Source: Peromyscus leucopus (Eukaryota; Chordata; Mammalia; Rodentia; Cricetidae). From it: a stretch of DNA of 64,000 bases. Location of the stretch: NCBI RefSeq assembly GCF_004664715.2, contig NC_051069.1, positions 78,018,647-78,082,646 of the forward strand, read 5' to 3'. The notes beneath the pieces were generated by a model, which worked only from the letters and a program-made list of their open reading frames with translations, ran no database searches and was not told the origin of the DNA. The position numbers and the translations under genes were made by a program. Shown piece after piece: positions 36,351-47,967 of this stretch (positions are counted from its first letter, which is position 1; each line of letters starts with the position of its first letter).

Positions 36351-36805
36351 GGACCATGAATTACTAGGAGGATGAGTTACTATGAATCATTTTCATAAAA
36401 CTAAAATAGATCTTATCTCAGCTATAGATAAGACAGAGTAGTCACAGCTGATGAAAGAATCAGTGAACCAGAAGATATCTATGAGGAGGTTACTTTGAGT
36501 GTAACACCGGGGATAAAGAAATAGAACATATGCAAGAGAAGTTTTCTTTTAAAGCATACCCAGTATTCATCTACTGAGGATTCCACAAGGAAAGATGAAG
36601 GAGATGATGAAGAGGTAAAAATCTGAGATATTGGCTAAACATTTTCCAGAATTGAACTAGACAGTTCTTAGATTTAAGTACTTTAACATCACCTGACTTG
36701 ACTAAATTTCTGTAAGTCCTTGTTATCTATGTATGTATTTTTGTGCAAACATATATCATTTAGGGCAAGTGTTCAGGGTTGAAATTTATTGATAATTTAT
36801 TACAG
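36351..36805. other. Unassigned sequence
   Basis: No repeat or gene recognised. Confidence 0.4.
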
Positions 36806-36915
36806 TATTTGATTTTGAGACAGGGTCTCACTGTATAGCCCAGACTGGCTTGAAACTTGTGATCTACCTCCAAAGCAGTTTGATTACAGGCATGCATCAC
36901 CATACCTTGCTAAGC
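36806..36915 (-). mobile_element. B1-type SINE, antisense, old
   Basis: 'ttgagacagggtctcactgt', 'atagcccagactggcttgaa' and 'ttacaggcatgcatcaccat' are reversed B1/PB1 landmarks without a T-rich tail. Confidence 0.75.
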
Positions 36916-36929
36916 ATATTCTTAATTTT

Positions 36930-37380
36930 ATAAACAAAAGACAAGCCATTTTCCAGAGTGACTGTATCATTTAACAAAACCATCAGCAACATGTGAGAGT
37001 CCTGAGTTCTGTGTGTTCACCAGCAGTTGATATTGTCAGTATTTTTTAAATTTTAGTTGTTCTTACACTATGTAGTATATCTCATCATAGTTTAAAGTTT
37101 TATTTTCCTAATGATGGAGTGTTCAATAGTTTAACTTTTGATAAGTTTAACTCACATAATACAAAATTTGCACTTTCAGAGTATATAATTTAGTGGTTTG
37201 AGGGTGAGGGCATAATCACAGGTTTTTTAGCTACCATCACTAATTTCAAAATGTCTATGTGACACTAAAAACCCTATACCCATGTCCCTCTCACCTGAGC
37301 CCCTAGCAGTTACTAATTTACTTTCTGTCATCGTGTTTTCCAAGTTTGGATAGTTTATTAAAATAGAATCATACAGTGGT
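36930..37380 (-). mobile_element. Old L1 (L1M-like) 3' half, antisense
   Basis: 'ccattttccagagtgactgt', 'tgatattgtcagtatttttt' and then 'agtatataatttagtggttt', 'caaaatgtctatgtgacact' and 'atagaatcatacagtgg' follow the antisense old L1 order. Confidence 0.7.
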
Positions 37381-37446
37381 GGGAAATAGCATAGTTAGTG
37401 AAGTGCTTGCCATACAAGCTCAAGGACCTTTCTTTAGATCCCTAGT
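37381..37446 (+). mobile_element. B3/B2-like SINE head fragment
   Basis: 'gtgaagtgcttgccatacaa' then 'agatccctagtgg' resembles the B3 head. It is short and diverged. Confidence 0.45.
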
Positions 37447-37737
37447 GGTCTGCAACAATGTTTTATAATTTTAGGACATAAATTTTTCATTTCTTTCATT
37501 ACATTTATTGCTAAGCATTTCATTCTTTCTAATGACATTTTCAAATAGGGTTGTTAAACTTTATTTTCACATTGCTTATTGCAGGAATGATTTCATTTTC
37601 ATCATTTCAATTTTGCAGAATAATGATTTTTTCACATTTGTCTCATATCCCAAAACTTCACTGAACTCATTTATCCATCATAATAGGTCTCTGTGTATGT
37701 GTTTATGTGGATTCTTTAATATATATACATATATATG

Positions 37738-37740
<3 letters not shown>

Positions 37741-37776
<36 letters not shown>
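37741..37776. repeat. (CA)n microsatellite with TA flank
   Basis: Pure CA tract preceded by TA/TATG-rich sequence, expanded inside old L1. Confidence 0.9.
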
Positions 37777-37778
<2 letters not shown>

Positions 37779-38652
37779 ACACACTATTGTGTCATGTGCA
37801 GGTAGAGATGGTTTTATTGCTTCCCTTTCTGCCTAGATGCCTTTCATTTCTTTCTCTTGATCATTTGCCCTAGCTAGAAACCACAGTTCAATATTGAGTA
37901 GAAATGATGGAATGGATACCCTTGCCTTTCTTCTGACCTAGCCTTTCACAATTAAGTCTGATGCTATCTAGAGCATTTTTTTTGTGTGTGTGTGTGGATG
38001 TCCTTCATGCCTAAACATATATGTGTATGTGTGCGTCAGTGAGAGAGAGAGTGCATGTGAGCATGCTCTAATGTGAGGTATGTTGTATTTTCAACTCAGA
38101 GTTCTAAAAGTTGCCCCTAAGACACGGGAAGGTAATTAAATCTTTGTGAATACTTTATATGCTATAATGATACCATTGCTTATTAGATTTGAGAGTTATG
38201 AGGTTTTTGTCTTTTGATTATTTGACTTAACAAAATCTTGCTACATGATAATTAAGATAGGTCTGTTTCTTCTATGCTAACATGTATATATTTCATTATT
38301 GTTTCTTGTCTTATTCCATTAGCTAGGTCTTTCAAGATGATCTTGAATGAGAATGGTGACAGAGGGCACACTAGGTTCTCTTTATTAAGTATAATGGTAC
38401 CTGTTGATTTTTTTCATAGCTGTCATTTATTTAATTGAAAAAGTTTCTCTGTATTCCTAGTTTGCTAAGAATTCCTTTTTGAAGTTACAAATGAGTCTTG
38501 AACTTTGTCAACCCCTTTTTGACATTATTGATTTGATCATGTGACTTTTCTTTAGTCATGCAATATATGACACTAATTTATTTTTTGAATATTGAATCAT
38601 AATTGCATACCTCTAATGAATTCTGCTTGGTCATACTGAATAATTTCTTCCA

Positions 38653-38843
38653 CACATCGCACATTTTTTTTTTTTTTTTTGGTTTTTCGAGACAGGGTTT
38701 CTCTGTGTAGCTTTACGCCTTTCCTGGAGCTCTCTTGGTAGCCCAGGCTGGCCTCGAACTCACAGAGATCCACCTGGCTCTGCCTCCTGAGTCCTGGGAT
38801 TAAAGGCATGCGCCACCAACGCCCGGCCTCACATCGTACATTT
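38653..38843 (-). mobile_element. B1 SINE, full length, antisense, cricetid form
   Basis: B1 at 38667-38829 runs from the poly-T through 'tgtagctttacgcctttcct' to 'caccaacgcccggcc'. The 14-bp flanks CACATCGCACATTT and CACATCGTACATTT (38653-38666, 38830-38843) differ by one base. The 'agctttacgcctttcctgg' module is the reverse of the form I associate with cricetids. Confidence 0.95.
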
Positions 38844-38926
38844 AACCTGCCAATATTTATTTGGTTGAGAATTTTCACATCCATGTTTATAAAGTACATA
38901 TTCTTCTAATGTTTTTGGTTTGAAAT

Positions 38927-39318
38927 TGTGATGCTTAATATAAATCAACTTGGTTATATTAAGAAGGACTAGGGTATGAGTGAGGCACACTTTTGGATCT
39001 ATCTGTAAGGGTGTTTCCCAAGCAGATCAACTGAATTGGGAAGGCGTACCCTGAATGTGGGAGGTACCAAATTAGAGCCCGGGGTTCCAGATTGAATACA
39101 AGGTGGAAGAGTGAGAAAGATGCTGAATGACAGCATTCTTTTCTCTGTTTCCTGTAAGCCACCTACTACTCTTACCACAACAGATATAAGCTACCCTTCT
39201 TCATGCCTTCCTCATTATAGACAGTACTCTCAATAGCATGACCTGAAACAAATCCTTCTCTTACTTTGTGCTTTGTGTTGGCCTTTTTGACACAGAAATA
39301 AGAAAAGTAACTAACATA
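38927..39318 (+). mobile_element. MaLR (MT-type) 5' LTR, sense
   Basis: Starts 'tgtgatgcttaatataaatc', carries 'accctgaatgtgggaggtac' and 'ggttccagattgaataca', and ends 'gaaaagtaactaacata'. Unlike the other MaLR LTRs here, it continues into internal sequence with a primer-binding site. Confidence 0.75.
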
Positions 39319-39690
39319 GAAAATGGGTACTGAGAAGTGGGGTCACTGCTGTGATACCTGACCTTTGGAAATGGTTTGCAGAAAGAATATGAAGTTGCTT
39401 AGAGCTTCAGGCTAGAGAGGCTGTTGAAGGCTATAGTGGAGATTAAGGGACCATTCTGGTATGCATTTGGAAGACCAGAATGGCAAAAAAAAAATGTGAA
39501 CACTGGGAGCCATCTTCATGAAGTTTCTGAGGAGAACAAAGCCAATTGTATGATGTTTTAACATGTATGTGGCTACATCCTGCCTGTTACCTAAAATCTT
39601 AAATGAGGCTAAATTAAAAAATAATAGACTTTTTTGGCAAATGACATTTCAAGTAAGCACCATATGTTGTGTGACTGGGTAGATGCAACT
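39319..39690 (+). mobile_element. MaLR internal sequence with tRNA-Leu-type PBS
   Basis: Directly after the LTR comes 'gggtactgagaagtgggg', close to a tRNA-Leu primer-binding site. 'tcactgctgtgatacctgac' and 'gaccattctggtatgcattt' then match MaLR internal regions as I recall them. There is no open frame of note. It stops near 39690, where another LTR-like repeat starts. Confidence 0.6.
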
Positions 39691-39692
39691 CA

Positions 39693-40140
39693 CACATCTA
39701 CTCACCCCAGATAAGAAGGCCATGACAGATCAAAGTATGGATATCACCAAAGTCCAACTTGGTGAACTAGGAGTTTAATTGGGTTTGCTCATAGGAATAT
39801 GAGTAAGAGGTTATTTACAGGAGCAGAAATGACTGAAATACATCTGTATCACCAAAGCCCACCCCAGCATGGGTGACAGCTCACAAAAGCTGGGAACCTG
39901 GAGCACACTGCACAACTTACTAGGTTGGAGCATGTCCTTTCCAGGTACCTCAGTTGATCCAAATCTCTTCCAGGGAACTTGGCTGGTTTCTGCTTCTTGT
40001 CTGGTCTCAGAGTCTTCTTGGCAACTTGGATTGTCTGAGAGTCTTCTTTGCAGCTTTGTTAGTCTAAAGGGGACTCTCAGCTTTGATTGCTTACTCTGGT
40101 AGGGAGGGGCCTAGTAAATCTGGTAAGTTTCAGAGACTCC
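39693..40140 (-). mobile_element. LTR-like medium-reiteration repeat, antisense
   Basis: 'atcaccaaagtccaacttgg' with 'gagtttaattgggtttgctc', then 'aaagcccaccccagcatggg' and 'tgacagctcacaaaagctgg', form a common rodent repeat whose reverse strand carries an AATAAA-like signal. I recall it as ERVL-group, but the name is unverified. Confidence 0.5.
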
Positions 40141-40147
40141 TTGAAGC

Positions 40148-40558
40148 TATTTGTGCTGTGGGATGGTCTGTATGTCAAATCTGTTGCTCCAATTGGTCAA
40201 TAAATAAAACACTGATTGGCCAGTGGCCAGGCAGGAAGTATAGGCGGGACTAACAGAGAGGAGAATTGAGAGAACAGGAAGGTGGAGGGAGACACTGCTA
40301 GCCATCGCCATGACAAGCAGCATGTGAAGATGCCAGTAAGCCACGAGCCACGTGGCAAGGTATAGATTTATAGAAATGGATTAATTTAAGCTATAAGAAC
40401 AGTTAGCAAGAAGCCTGCCATGGCCATACAGTTTGTAAGCAATATAAGTCTCTGTGTTTACTTGGTTGGGTCTGAGCGGCTGTGGGACTGGCGGGTGACA
40501 GAGATTTGTCCTGACTGTGGACTGTGGACAAAGCAGGAAAACTCTAGCTACATATTTG
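40148..40558 (+). mobile_element. Solo class II ERV LTR, family A, with 6-bp TSD
   Basis: LTR 40154-40552 (399 bp) starts TGCTGTGGGATGG and ends CTCTAGCTACA. It is flanked by the perfect direct repeat TATTTG (40148-40153, 40553-40558). It has CCAAT-type motifs ('ccaattgg', 'gattggcc') and 'agtataggcgggac' in the presumed promoter part, and 'caatataagtctctgtgttt' near the presumed poly-A site. It is the best preserved of the three family A copies. Confidence 0.9.
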
Positions 40559-40674
40559 AATTGTTTGCCTTTCTGCTAAAAGAGCTTTCCTGCAAGATGA
40601 AATGTTCCAGTCTCTGAGGAAACTGTTACACAATACAATATTGAGGCTGTGTATAGTTATTGCTTACACTGAAG

Positions 40675-40785
<111 letters not shown>

Positions 40786-41200
40786 AGAAAGATGTGGACA
40801 AAGTACAACTTGACAGGAAAGGGAGCATGGGCCAATTTAAAACTGTGTACATAGTAGTTATAATTGTTAGAGATTGGGGTAAGTAAAGGAAAATGTTATG
40901 CTATGTTTTGGGGAAATGGGATGGTGCTTTGAGAAGACTCTATCCATTGAAGGCTTCAGTTTGGAAAAATAAAGGGAAACTCATTTGAAGAATTTCCTTT
41001 TGAAAAGGGTGGCTGAACAGAGCCTTGCGGTATCCTGCTGGAATACAGGAACTTAAAGTAGTGCTTCCTTCTCTGTCTTGACTGTCTTATGTCTTCATGT
41101 AGTTCCCCTCCCATGGAGACCTGCTTCCCTCCCCATTGTCCATCCCCATTAGCTTTGTGGACTGTGGTTTCTGTCACAGCACCCCAGTGATTTGGATAGA
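40786..41200. other. Unassigned sequence
   Basis: No repeat or gene recognised. Confidence 0.4.
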
Positions 41201-41620
41201 GTTGCTGTCTTGGTTAAGATGTCTATTGCTGCAACAAGCACCATAACCAAAAAGCAAGCTGGGGAGGAAAGGGCTTAATTGGCTTACATTTCAGCATTGC
41301 TCTTCATCACTAAAGGAAGTCAGGACAGGAACTCAAACAGGGCAGGATATAGGAGGCAGGAGCTGATGCAGAGGCCATGGAGGGGTGCTGCTTACTGGCT
41401 TGCTTCCCCTGGCTTGCTCAGCCTGCTCTCTTACAGATCCCAGGAACAATAGCCTAGGGATGACAACACCCACCATGGGCTAGACTCTTCCCCATTGATC
41501 ACTAATTGAGAAAATGCCTTACATCTGGATATCATGGAGGCATTTCCTCAATTGAGACTCCTTCCTCTGATGACTCTAGCTTGTGTCAAGATGACACACA
41601 AAACCAGCCAGAACAGTTTC
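41201..41620 (-). mobile_element. MaLR-type LTR, antisense, full length
   Basis: LTR 41206-41615 (410 bp) starts 'tgtcttggttaagatgtcta' and ends 'aaaccagccagaaca'. The 5-bp flanks GTTGC and GTTTC differ by one base. It is the most complete member of the group also seen at 15622 and 21889. Confidence 0.8.
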
Positions 41621-42129
41621 AATAGCACAAAGCTCTCAAGCCTTTGTTAGCAGGTAGCTAAAAAGATACTCAAACAGCTGAGGAAGTCAAGAAGGGTGTG
41701 GGGAAGAGGGGCATTAATTTTACATACTGACCACTAGTGTGTGGGTCTCTGTCACTATGAAGAATGGAGGCAGGAATTCTCTCTACATGTCTTGGGAAAG
41801 AATAAGAGGTTTGATGAGTGAGGGTCACTGTTTCTTGATTCATCTTCCTCATCTATAAAATGGTGCTGGTATGAAGGAGCTGGATGACTCTATCTTTAGA
41901 GTCTTCAAAGATCTCCTGGTCTGTGATTGTGTTCTTTGAGATCTGTGTCCAGGTGCTCTAGACATTGTTTGAAGTGGAATCTGTGCACAATATGTTTATA
42001 TCTGCAACATTGCGTGTTGTGCTAAAATAGTTATGAAGGATATGGTTTCTACTATATTTGTGAAAATGGAGATGTAGAGTTTACAGAATTTCAATGCCAT
42101 AATAGTATATGGTTTTCTTCATTCATCTA
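41621..42129. other. Mostly unassigned; MIR scrap at 41815-41860
   Basis: 'tttcttgattcatcttcctc' with 'atctataaaatgg' is a probable MIR core fragment. The rest is unrecognised. Confidence 0.4.
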
Positions 42130-42290
42130 ATAATGACTATTTGGGGAGGGAGAACTCCAAGAAGATAGCAGGGAATGAGAGGGGCAGGCAGGAAGGAGGA
42201 AAGTAACAAATAAGAATAGACCATAATGACATTCATGTATGAAAATGCCACGATGAAACCCATTACTTACATGCTAATTTTAAAAAGTAA
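42130..42290 (+). mobile_element. Rodent L1 (Lx-like) 3' end, sense
   Basis: 'cattcatgtatgaaaatgcc' followed by 'gatgaaacccattactt' matches the murid L1 3' terminus and ends in an A-rich stretch. Confidence 0.65.
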
Positions 42291-42293
42291 TAA

Positions 42294-42390
42294 GACCCAG
42301 AAAGATGGATCAGAGGGTGAAAATGTTTACCACACAAATGTAATAATCTGAGCTCAGTCCCCAGACCTCATGCTAGAATAAGGGTACTCA
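42294..42390 (+). mobile_element. B3 SINE, sense, partial
   Basis: 'cccagaaagatggatcagag' then 'tttaccacacaaatg' and 'tgagctcagtccccagacct' match the B3 head. It directly follows the L1 A-tail. Confidence 0.7.
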
Positions 42391-42539
42391 TTTTTTAAAG
42401 TGACTTACATTGTAAAATATGTTTAGAAATATTTTTCTTTTCTCTTTGTAATTATAATACAATTTCATCATTCCCTCCATCCAAACCCTCTCTTTTCTTT
42501 TTCAAATTTATGGCTTCTTCTTTCATTAATTGTTGTTAT

Positions 42540-42606
42540 ATGCATATACATATATATATATATATACATACATACATACATACATACATACATACATACA
42601 TACGTA
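42540..42606. repeat. (TA)n(CATA)n simple repeat
   Basis: A TA tract passes into about ten CATA units. Confidence 0.95.
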
Positions 42607-43295
42607 TCCTAAATGTAACCCTTTCAGTCTGTCTAATGTCCTTTTCAAGGCTGACCATTTGGTATTGAATAACTATTTGGTGTGTTCTTCCTTGGGTAAG
42701 ACTATTTCTCTCACTCCCACCATTACTTAGTTTCCTATAATTTTTTGCTGAGGCCTTGTGGTCCTTCTCACATCCACTTTGACATTCCTATTGTTGTTGT
42801 CCTTGTTCAGCTCACACTTGGGCAGTCATGTTGGTGAGACTATGGGTATAGCTTCTGTCATTTACTAGTAGACACAGTCTCGCAGCAAATTCTCTGGGCC
42901 CTGTGAAGTGCATGGTGTCTTCAGCAACAGCGACTTACATTCCATCTTTGGGGGGGGGGGGCAACCAAGAACAATAGCAATAACCTGCAATGTTTGGGGA
43001 GTCTTTCAGACAATCCTGACCAACAGCTCAAAGGGGAGGGCTTCTCATGCCTGGTGTTGGGATTTTTGTTAGGTATTTTGGGGCTTTTGGAGGGAGAATT
43101 GTCAGTCCAGATGACAAAATTTCATTAAACTATTTATGTATATTTATACACGGACTTATATGTATTATATGGTATTTTTAGATGAACAGTTAATTTCATG
43201 ATTAACAATAATAATAATTATTAATAATTAATAAATAATCAGCATGATTTTTATGACATTTTTAGACATCCTTGCTGTTTGTATGACAGTGCAGC
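42607..43295. other. Unassigned sequence
   Basis: It contains an 11-base G run near 42951-42961 and an ATT/AAT-rich patch near 43206-43242. Confidence 0.4.
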
Positions 43296-44844
43296 CAAAC
43301 TGATTTCTTTCTATCTAAATTTTTATTTTTTTATTAAGAGATTTTCTATTTATTTTACATACCAACCACAGATTCCCCTGTCCTCCCTCCTCCCGCATCC
43401 CCAGCCTTCCCTCAACCCACCCCCCATTCCCACCTCCTCCAAGGTAAGGTCTCCCATGGGGAGTCAGCAGAGCCTGGTACATTTGGTTGGGGCAGGTCCA
43501 AGCTCCTCCTCCCTACACCAAGGATGTGCAAAGTGTCTCATCATAGGCACTAGGCTCCAAAAATCCAGATCATGCACTAGGGACAGGTTCCAATCCTACT
43601 GCCTGGGGGCCCTTTAAACAGTTCAAGCTAAACAACTATCTCGCTTATCCATAAGGCCTAGTCCAATACCATGGGGGCTCCTCAGCTATTGGTCCACAGT
43701 TCATGTGTCTCCACTAGTTTGGCTAGTTGTCTCTGCACTTTTTTCAATCATGATCTCGCTATCTCTTGCTCATAGAATCCCACCTCTCTCTCATCGATTA
43801 GACTCCTGGAGCTCCGCCTGGGACCTGGCCGAGGATCTCTGCATCTGGTTCCATCAGTCACTGCATGGGGATTCTATGATGACAGTTAGGGTATTCAGCC
43901 ATCCGATCACCAGAGTATATGTCAGCTCAGGCCCCCTCTTGACTATTGTCAGTAGTCTATGGTGGAGTCATCCTTGTGGATTCCTGGGAACCTCCCTAGC
44001 ACTCTGCTTCTCTCTATTCAAATGGTGTCTTCATTTATCATGGTATCTCTTTCCTTGCTCCCCCACTCTGTTCCCATTCCAGCTCGAACCTCCCACTCTC
44101 CTAACCTCTCATCTCCCATCCCTTGCCCTCCATTACCCCCACTCCCACCCCTAGTTTGCTCATGAAGATCTCATCCATTTCTCCATTGCTGGGTAATCCA
44201 TGCATCCTTCCTAGGGTCATCCTTACTAGCTAGCCTCCCTGGAGCTGTGGGTTGCAGTCTGGTTATCCTTTGCTTTATACCTAGTATCCACTTATGAGTG
44301 AGTACATACCATGTTTGTCCTTCTGAGTCTGGGTTACCTAGAGTAATAAGACAGCAAAAGGAGATCAAGGGGATACAAATTGGAAAGGAAGATATCAAAC
44401 TTTCACTATTTGCAGATGATATGATAGTATACACAAGTGACCCCCAAAATTCAACCAAGGAACTCCTACAGCTGATAAACACCTTCAGTAATGTGGCAGT
44501 ATACAAGATTAAAAAAAAATCAATAGCCCTCCTATATACAAATGATAAAAGGGCTGAGAAAGAAATCAGAGAAACATCACCCTTTACAATAGCCACAAAT
44601 AATATAAAATACCTTGGGGTAACTCTAACTAAGCAAGTGAAAGACCTGCATGACAAGAACTTTAAGTCTCTGAAGAAAAATTGAAGAAGATATCAGAAAA
44701 TGGAATGATCTTCCATGCTCAAGGATAGGTAGGGTTAACATAGTAAAAATGGCAATCTTACCAAAAGCAATGTACAGATTCAATGCAATCCCCATCAAAA
44801 TCCCAACACAATTCTTCACAGATCTGGAAAGAACAAACTGATTT
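43296..44844. mobile_element. L1 with 5' inversion, 11-bp TSD
   Basis: Left part (43307 to about 44338) is antisense L1 3' UTR: T-rich start, 'ttttacataccaaccacaga', 'ggggagtcagcagagcctgg' and 'ttatgagtgagtacatacca'. Right part (about 44341-44833) is sense ORF2 reverse transcriptase. It has an in-frame FADDM catalytic motif (from the plus frame 44298-44684) and downstream 'aaataccttggggtaact', with a stop soon after. One direct repeat, CAAACTGATTT, encloses both (43296-43306, 44834-44844), so they are one insertion formed by twin priming. About 2 kb of L1 between the parts is missing. The 149- and 161-codon frames within it are by-products. Confidence 0.9.
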
Positions 44845-44914
44845 TTAAAAGTTGTCCTTTGACTTCCACATAACTGTGGCCCTAAGCACCCAGACACACC
44901 CACCCCACCCTCCA

Positions 44915-44952
<38 letters not shown>
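44915..44952. repeat. (CAT)n microsatellite
   Basis: Twelve to thirteen CAT units. Confidence 0.95.
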
Positions 44953-46513
44953 CCATTATCATAATGATGACATTTAAAGTGCTAATAAAATGGTGTTCTA
45001 CACTAAATTATAATTGTAATTATTAGCACATAATTGTTGAAAAGTAAAAATACATACTAATTTCATTAGCATTAAGTAATTTTATCAGGAGTAGGAGCAG
45101 TAAAACTTTTCTTTAATCATTTACTATATTGCTACAACTGTGCAGTATTGGGAACCCAGAATCTATTGTTTTGTAATATTCTTCTTTTTGTATTGATAAG
45201 TACTGATAAAATATATTCAGGTAAGAAAGTACACAGAAATGAAGTTTGCTTTGTCAATGCCACTTGAGTCTTTGAAATTTGCAAGTAATTTGCCAAAACT
45301 GACACAGAGATTCGCTATCAAAATTATTTTAATATTGTCAAAAGCAAGGAATTGGGAACCCACCTTGCTTGGAAAATGGATTGTTATTCATTTTGTAAGA
45401 AACCCTTCACTTTTTCAATTAGTGGGAACCACATAAAAACTTTTATAGTATTATTAACTATCTATTAGTAATCCTAGTAGTATTTCACTTAGGAAACTTG
45501 TTTAGCCAGATACCTTTTTTAAAAATAAAGGAAATCTAATCCAACTTCTGCAGAGACATTTTTACTAGAACTTTCTTCTTATCATGTTCTTTGAATATAT
45601 TTTCAGGCAAACCATGGAACTATAAATCTGTTTTATTAAATATCTATGACACCTACTGTATAATCTAATTGGCAGATTCAGTCCTGCCTTTAATATCATT
45701 TATCCATGTCAGTCTTACTTTCTGGTAACATTATTTTATTTTTCCAATTCAACCAAACATGCTAATAAGCATTTCAAGGACTCTTGTAAATGCCACTGGA
45801 GAAAAAATTATGGAAACCATCATGTGGGATAGATAATAAAATCAGTCAAGTTAAGATTAAAATGATGCAGCACTAATGTAATTTATCCACTTTATAATGT
45901 TATAAAAATAAGGTCATAAATCAACATGCAGTTTCTCTTTAGTGAATTCATAATAGAGCAATGTGGTGTATATGCAAAAGGACAGCTATAAAATAAACCC
46001 AGCAAGTGCAGATGCAGGCACACACCAAACATTGTTTTTCTGTTTGGGAGAATAATTAAACAAGTGAATTATAAAGATGAGAAATAACTCCATTAATTAT
46101 ATGACACAGAATGCTCAAACTTTCCTTATAGGATCGACAAGTAATTTTCTGACACTCAGTGCCCACTGGAAACCCAGCCATCTGGAAGTTCATTTTCTCT
46201 TTCACTAATAGAAGGTTGGAAATACTAATTATCCAACTATGTGGGGTTTCCCCAGTTAATGTCACACCTTCTCTGAGTAGGGGTGATAGAGACCCATGTC
46301 TGGTGTACCATGGATGGAACAGACTCAGACCTGGATACAGGGACCTCAGTGCCAAATAGGGGACGATATTCCACAGTGTATATACTATGTGAGACTGGCT
46401 TTGAGCAAGGCATCAGGGCTTCCCAGCTAGAAGCAGAGAGGCCTTGGCAATGGGCAGGTAGGAGGGGTAGAATCCTCTTCTCTAAAATCTAGTTCTCACA
46501 CTTTTCTTTCTTA
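44953..46513. other. Unassigned AT-rich sequence
   Basis: No transposon recognised over 1.6 kb. The frames 45239-45436 and 46355-46056 (minus) have no recognised homology. Confidence 0.4.
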
Positions 46514-46565
46514 TTATTCACTGAATATTTTCTTTCCAATTATCCACTGAATATTTTCTTTCCAT
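46514..46565. repeat. 26-bp tandem duplication
   Basis: Two adjacent units contain 'cactgaatattttctttcca' and differ at only two positions. Confidence 0.85.
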
Positions 46566-47574
46566 AAAAATGACTTTAATTTTCCTGCCCTCGTCTGACC
46601 CTGTTCGCACTGGCCTTTCTGAGTCTAGTCTGGGTTTTTCTACCTACCCTGCAGCTTCAGTAGCTGGCTAGCTTCCCATGAGCTTGGCTTGGGGCCCAGA
46701 ACCCTGCCTTCCTCTCTCCCAGCCCAATATTCTAGGCATGGTTTCACCTCAATTAGCAGGTCATCTCCTGAGGGATCCAGTCTTGGAGGCCTCTCCACCA
46801 CAGGGCACCATTCTCCAGAGACATATGTGTCTCTTGCCCCTCTGGGATCTTCCTAGCTGCAGACTTTGGAGCAAAATTCTGTTTAGTTCTCCCTGGTGAT
46901 CCAAGCAGGTACATGTCCAGGGTTTCCTCTTAAGGTAGAAATTTGGTTAAGAACAAGAAGCTCTCTTCCTACTCCCTATATCCCAAGCTACAGCAGACTT
47001 CTTCTAAATCTTTGGGTGGATTCTAAGATGTTAACTTGAAGGAAACACAGCTAGCAACCTCAAAAGGCATTCCTGGCTACTCTTGGCCCTCAATGTGGTT
47101 GAAATGCTAATGTTCTCTGTCAGATCACAGTCCCTGTCCCTGAACACCAGAACTGATGACCTGCCTCTTTGGGGTTCTGCTGACTTTTAGTTACTAGGGC
47201 TTCCTGAATATTCATTCTTCTAATGATCTGCTCTATACAGGGTAGCCCAGCCAAACCAACACATTAGTTCTTTCGTGGCTACCTTCCATTCCCGTAGGTG
47301 GTAGACTCCATTCTTAGGGTAACCCATTTAAATCTTTCTGTCCCTCCCCCCAAAAGCTACAAACTCACTATGCAAAAGCTCTCTTGGTATCCTGTTCCCC
47401 TGGAAGAATTGTTAATGTCCCTTAGATGTAACCATCTCTGTATCAAGGACTTTAAATGGATTCCAGAACATCTCATACTAAAGGCCGTGGAATTTAGTAG
47501 GATAGAGCAAATCTTAGAAAAATTTGCTGAGAAGCAGAGGCTCAGGGGATTCCCTTGACCTCAGCCCATGGAGA
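46566..47574. other. Unassigned; possibly ERV-derived
   Basis: The sequence is GC-richer than its left flank and holds a frame at 47298-47558 (86 codons) that I cannot place. It lies just 5' of an LTR-like block, so it may be the decayed interior of another provirus. No retroviral motif was found. Confidence 0.3.
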
Positions 47575-47950
47575 GATGTGGGACTAGTGACTTCTTCCCT
47601 AGCCTGGGTGGGGCCTCATATTTCCAAGATTCCAGTGTAGTGGATACCTGTCGTGTCTATGACCTTGAAGCACCACCCATAGAGATGTAGCAGGTAACTG
47701 TCCTACCTACCTATGACCTTGAAGTACCTGCCCATGGGGCATGGTTCAGGGCTACCCTTAAGACCTCAGATGATAGTAGGCTGATCTCTTCTCTCCCTTG
47801 TCCATTTGGATTCTGAGACAGACCAGGCAGAACAGTGTGGGACTGTAACTCAGCCTTCCAGGACCCTATAATAAATCTCCTGTGCTGTGGTAAGTTTTCT
47901 TCCTGAATAAATTTCTTTACCCTTTAAGCAGACTCTGTGGATTTCTCACA
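47575..47950 (+). mobile_element. Possible LTR abutting the provirus
   Basis: TGTGGGACTAG...TTTCTCACA gives TG...CA ends. Two AATAAA-type signals ('ctataataaatctcctg', 'tgaataaatttctttac') lie in the last third, where an LTR would have them. A repeated 'ctatgaccttgaag' motif about 54 bases apart resembles U3 duplication. No second copy or target duplication was found. Confidence 0.4.
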
Positions 47951-47967
47951 TTATCCCAGAGACTAGA

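Larger units (their letters stand above)
37455..38926 (-). mobile_element. Old L1 ORF2 segment, antisense, interrupted
   Basis: Antisense ORF2 landmarks include 'catttctttctcttgatcat' with 'ttgccctagctag', 'agaatggtgacagagggcac', 'tttgatcatgtgacttttct' and 'tgaattctgcttggtcatac'. A (CA)n tract (37741-37776), a GT/AG-rich patch (37983-38055) and a B1 (38667-38829) interrupt it. Frames are broken throughout, so there is no activity. Confidence 0.7.

Noticed and set aside
43705..44656. Two overlapping frames of 149 and 161 codons on opposite strands
   Set aside because: Both lie in the L1 3' UTR and inverted ORF2 segment and are by-products of that insertion. Only the short reverse transcriptase part is meaningful.
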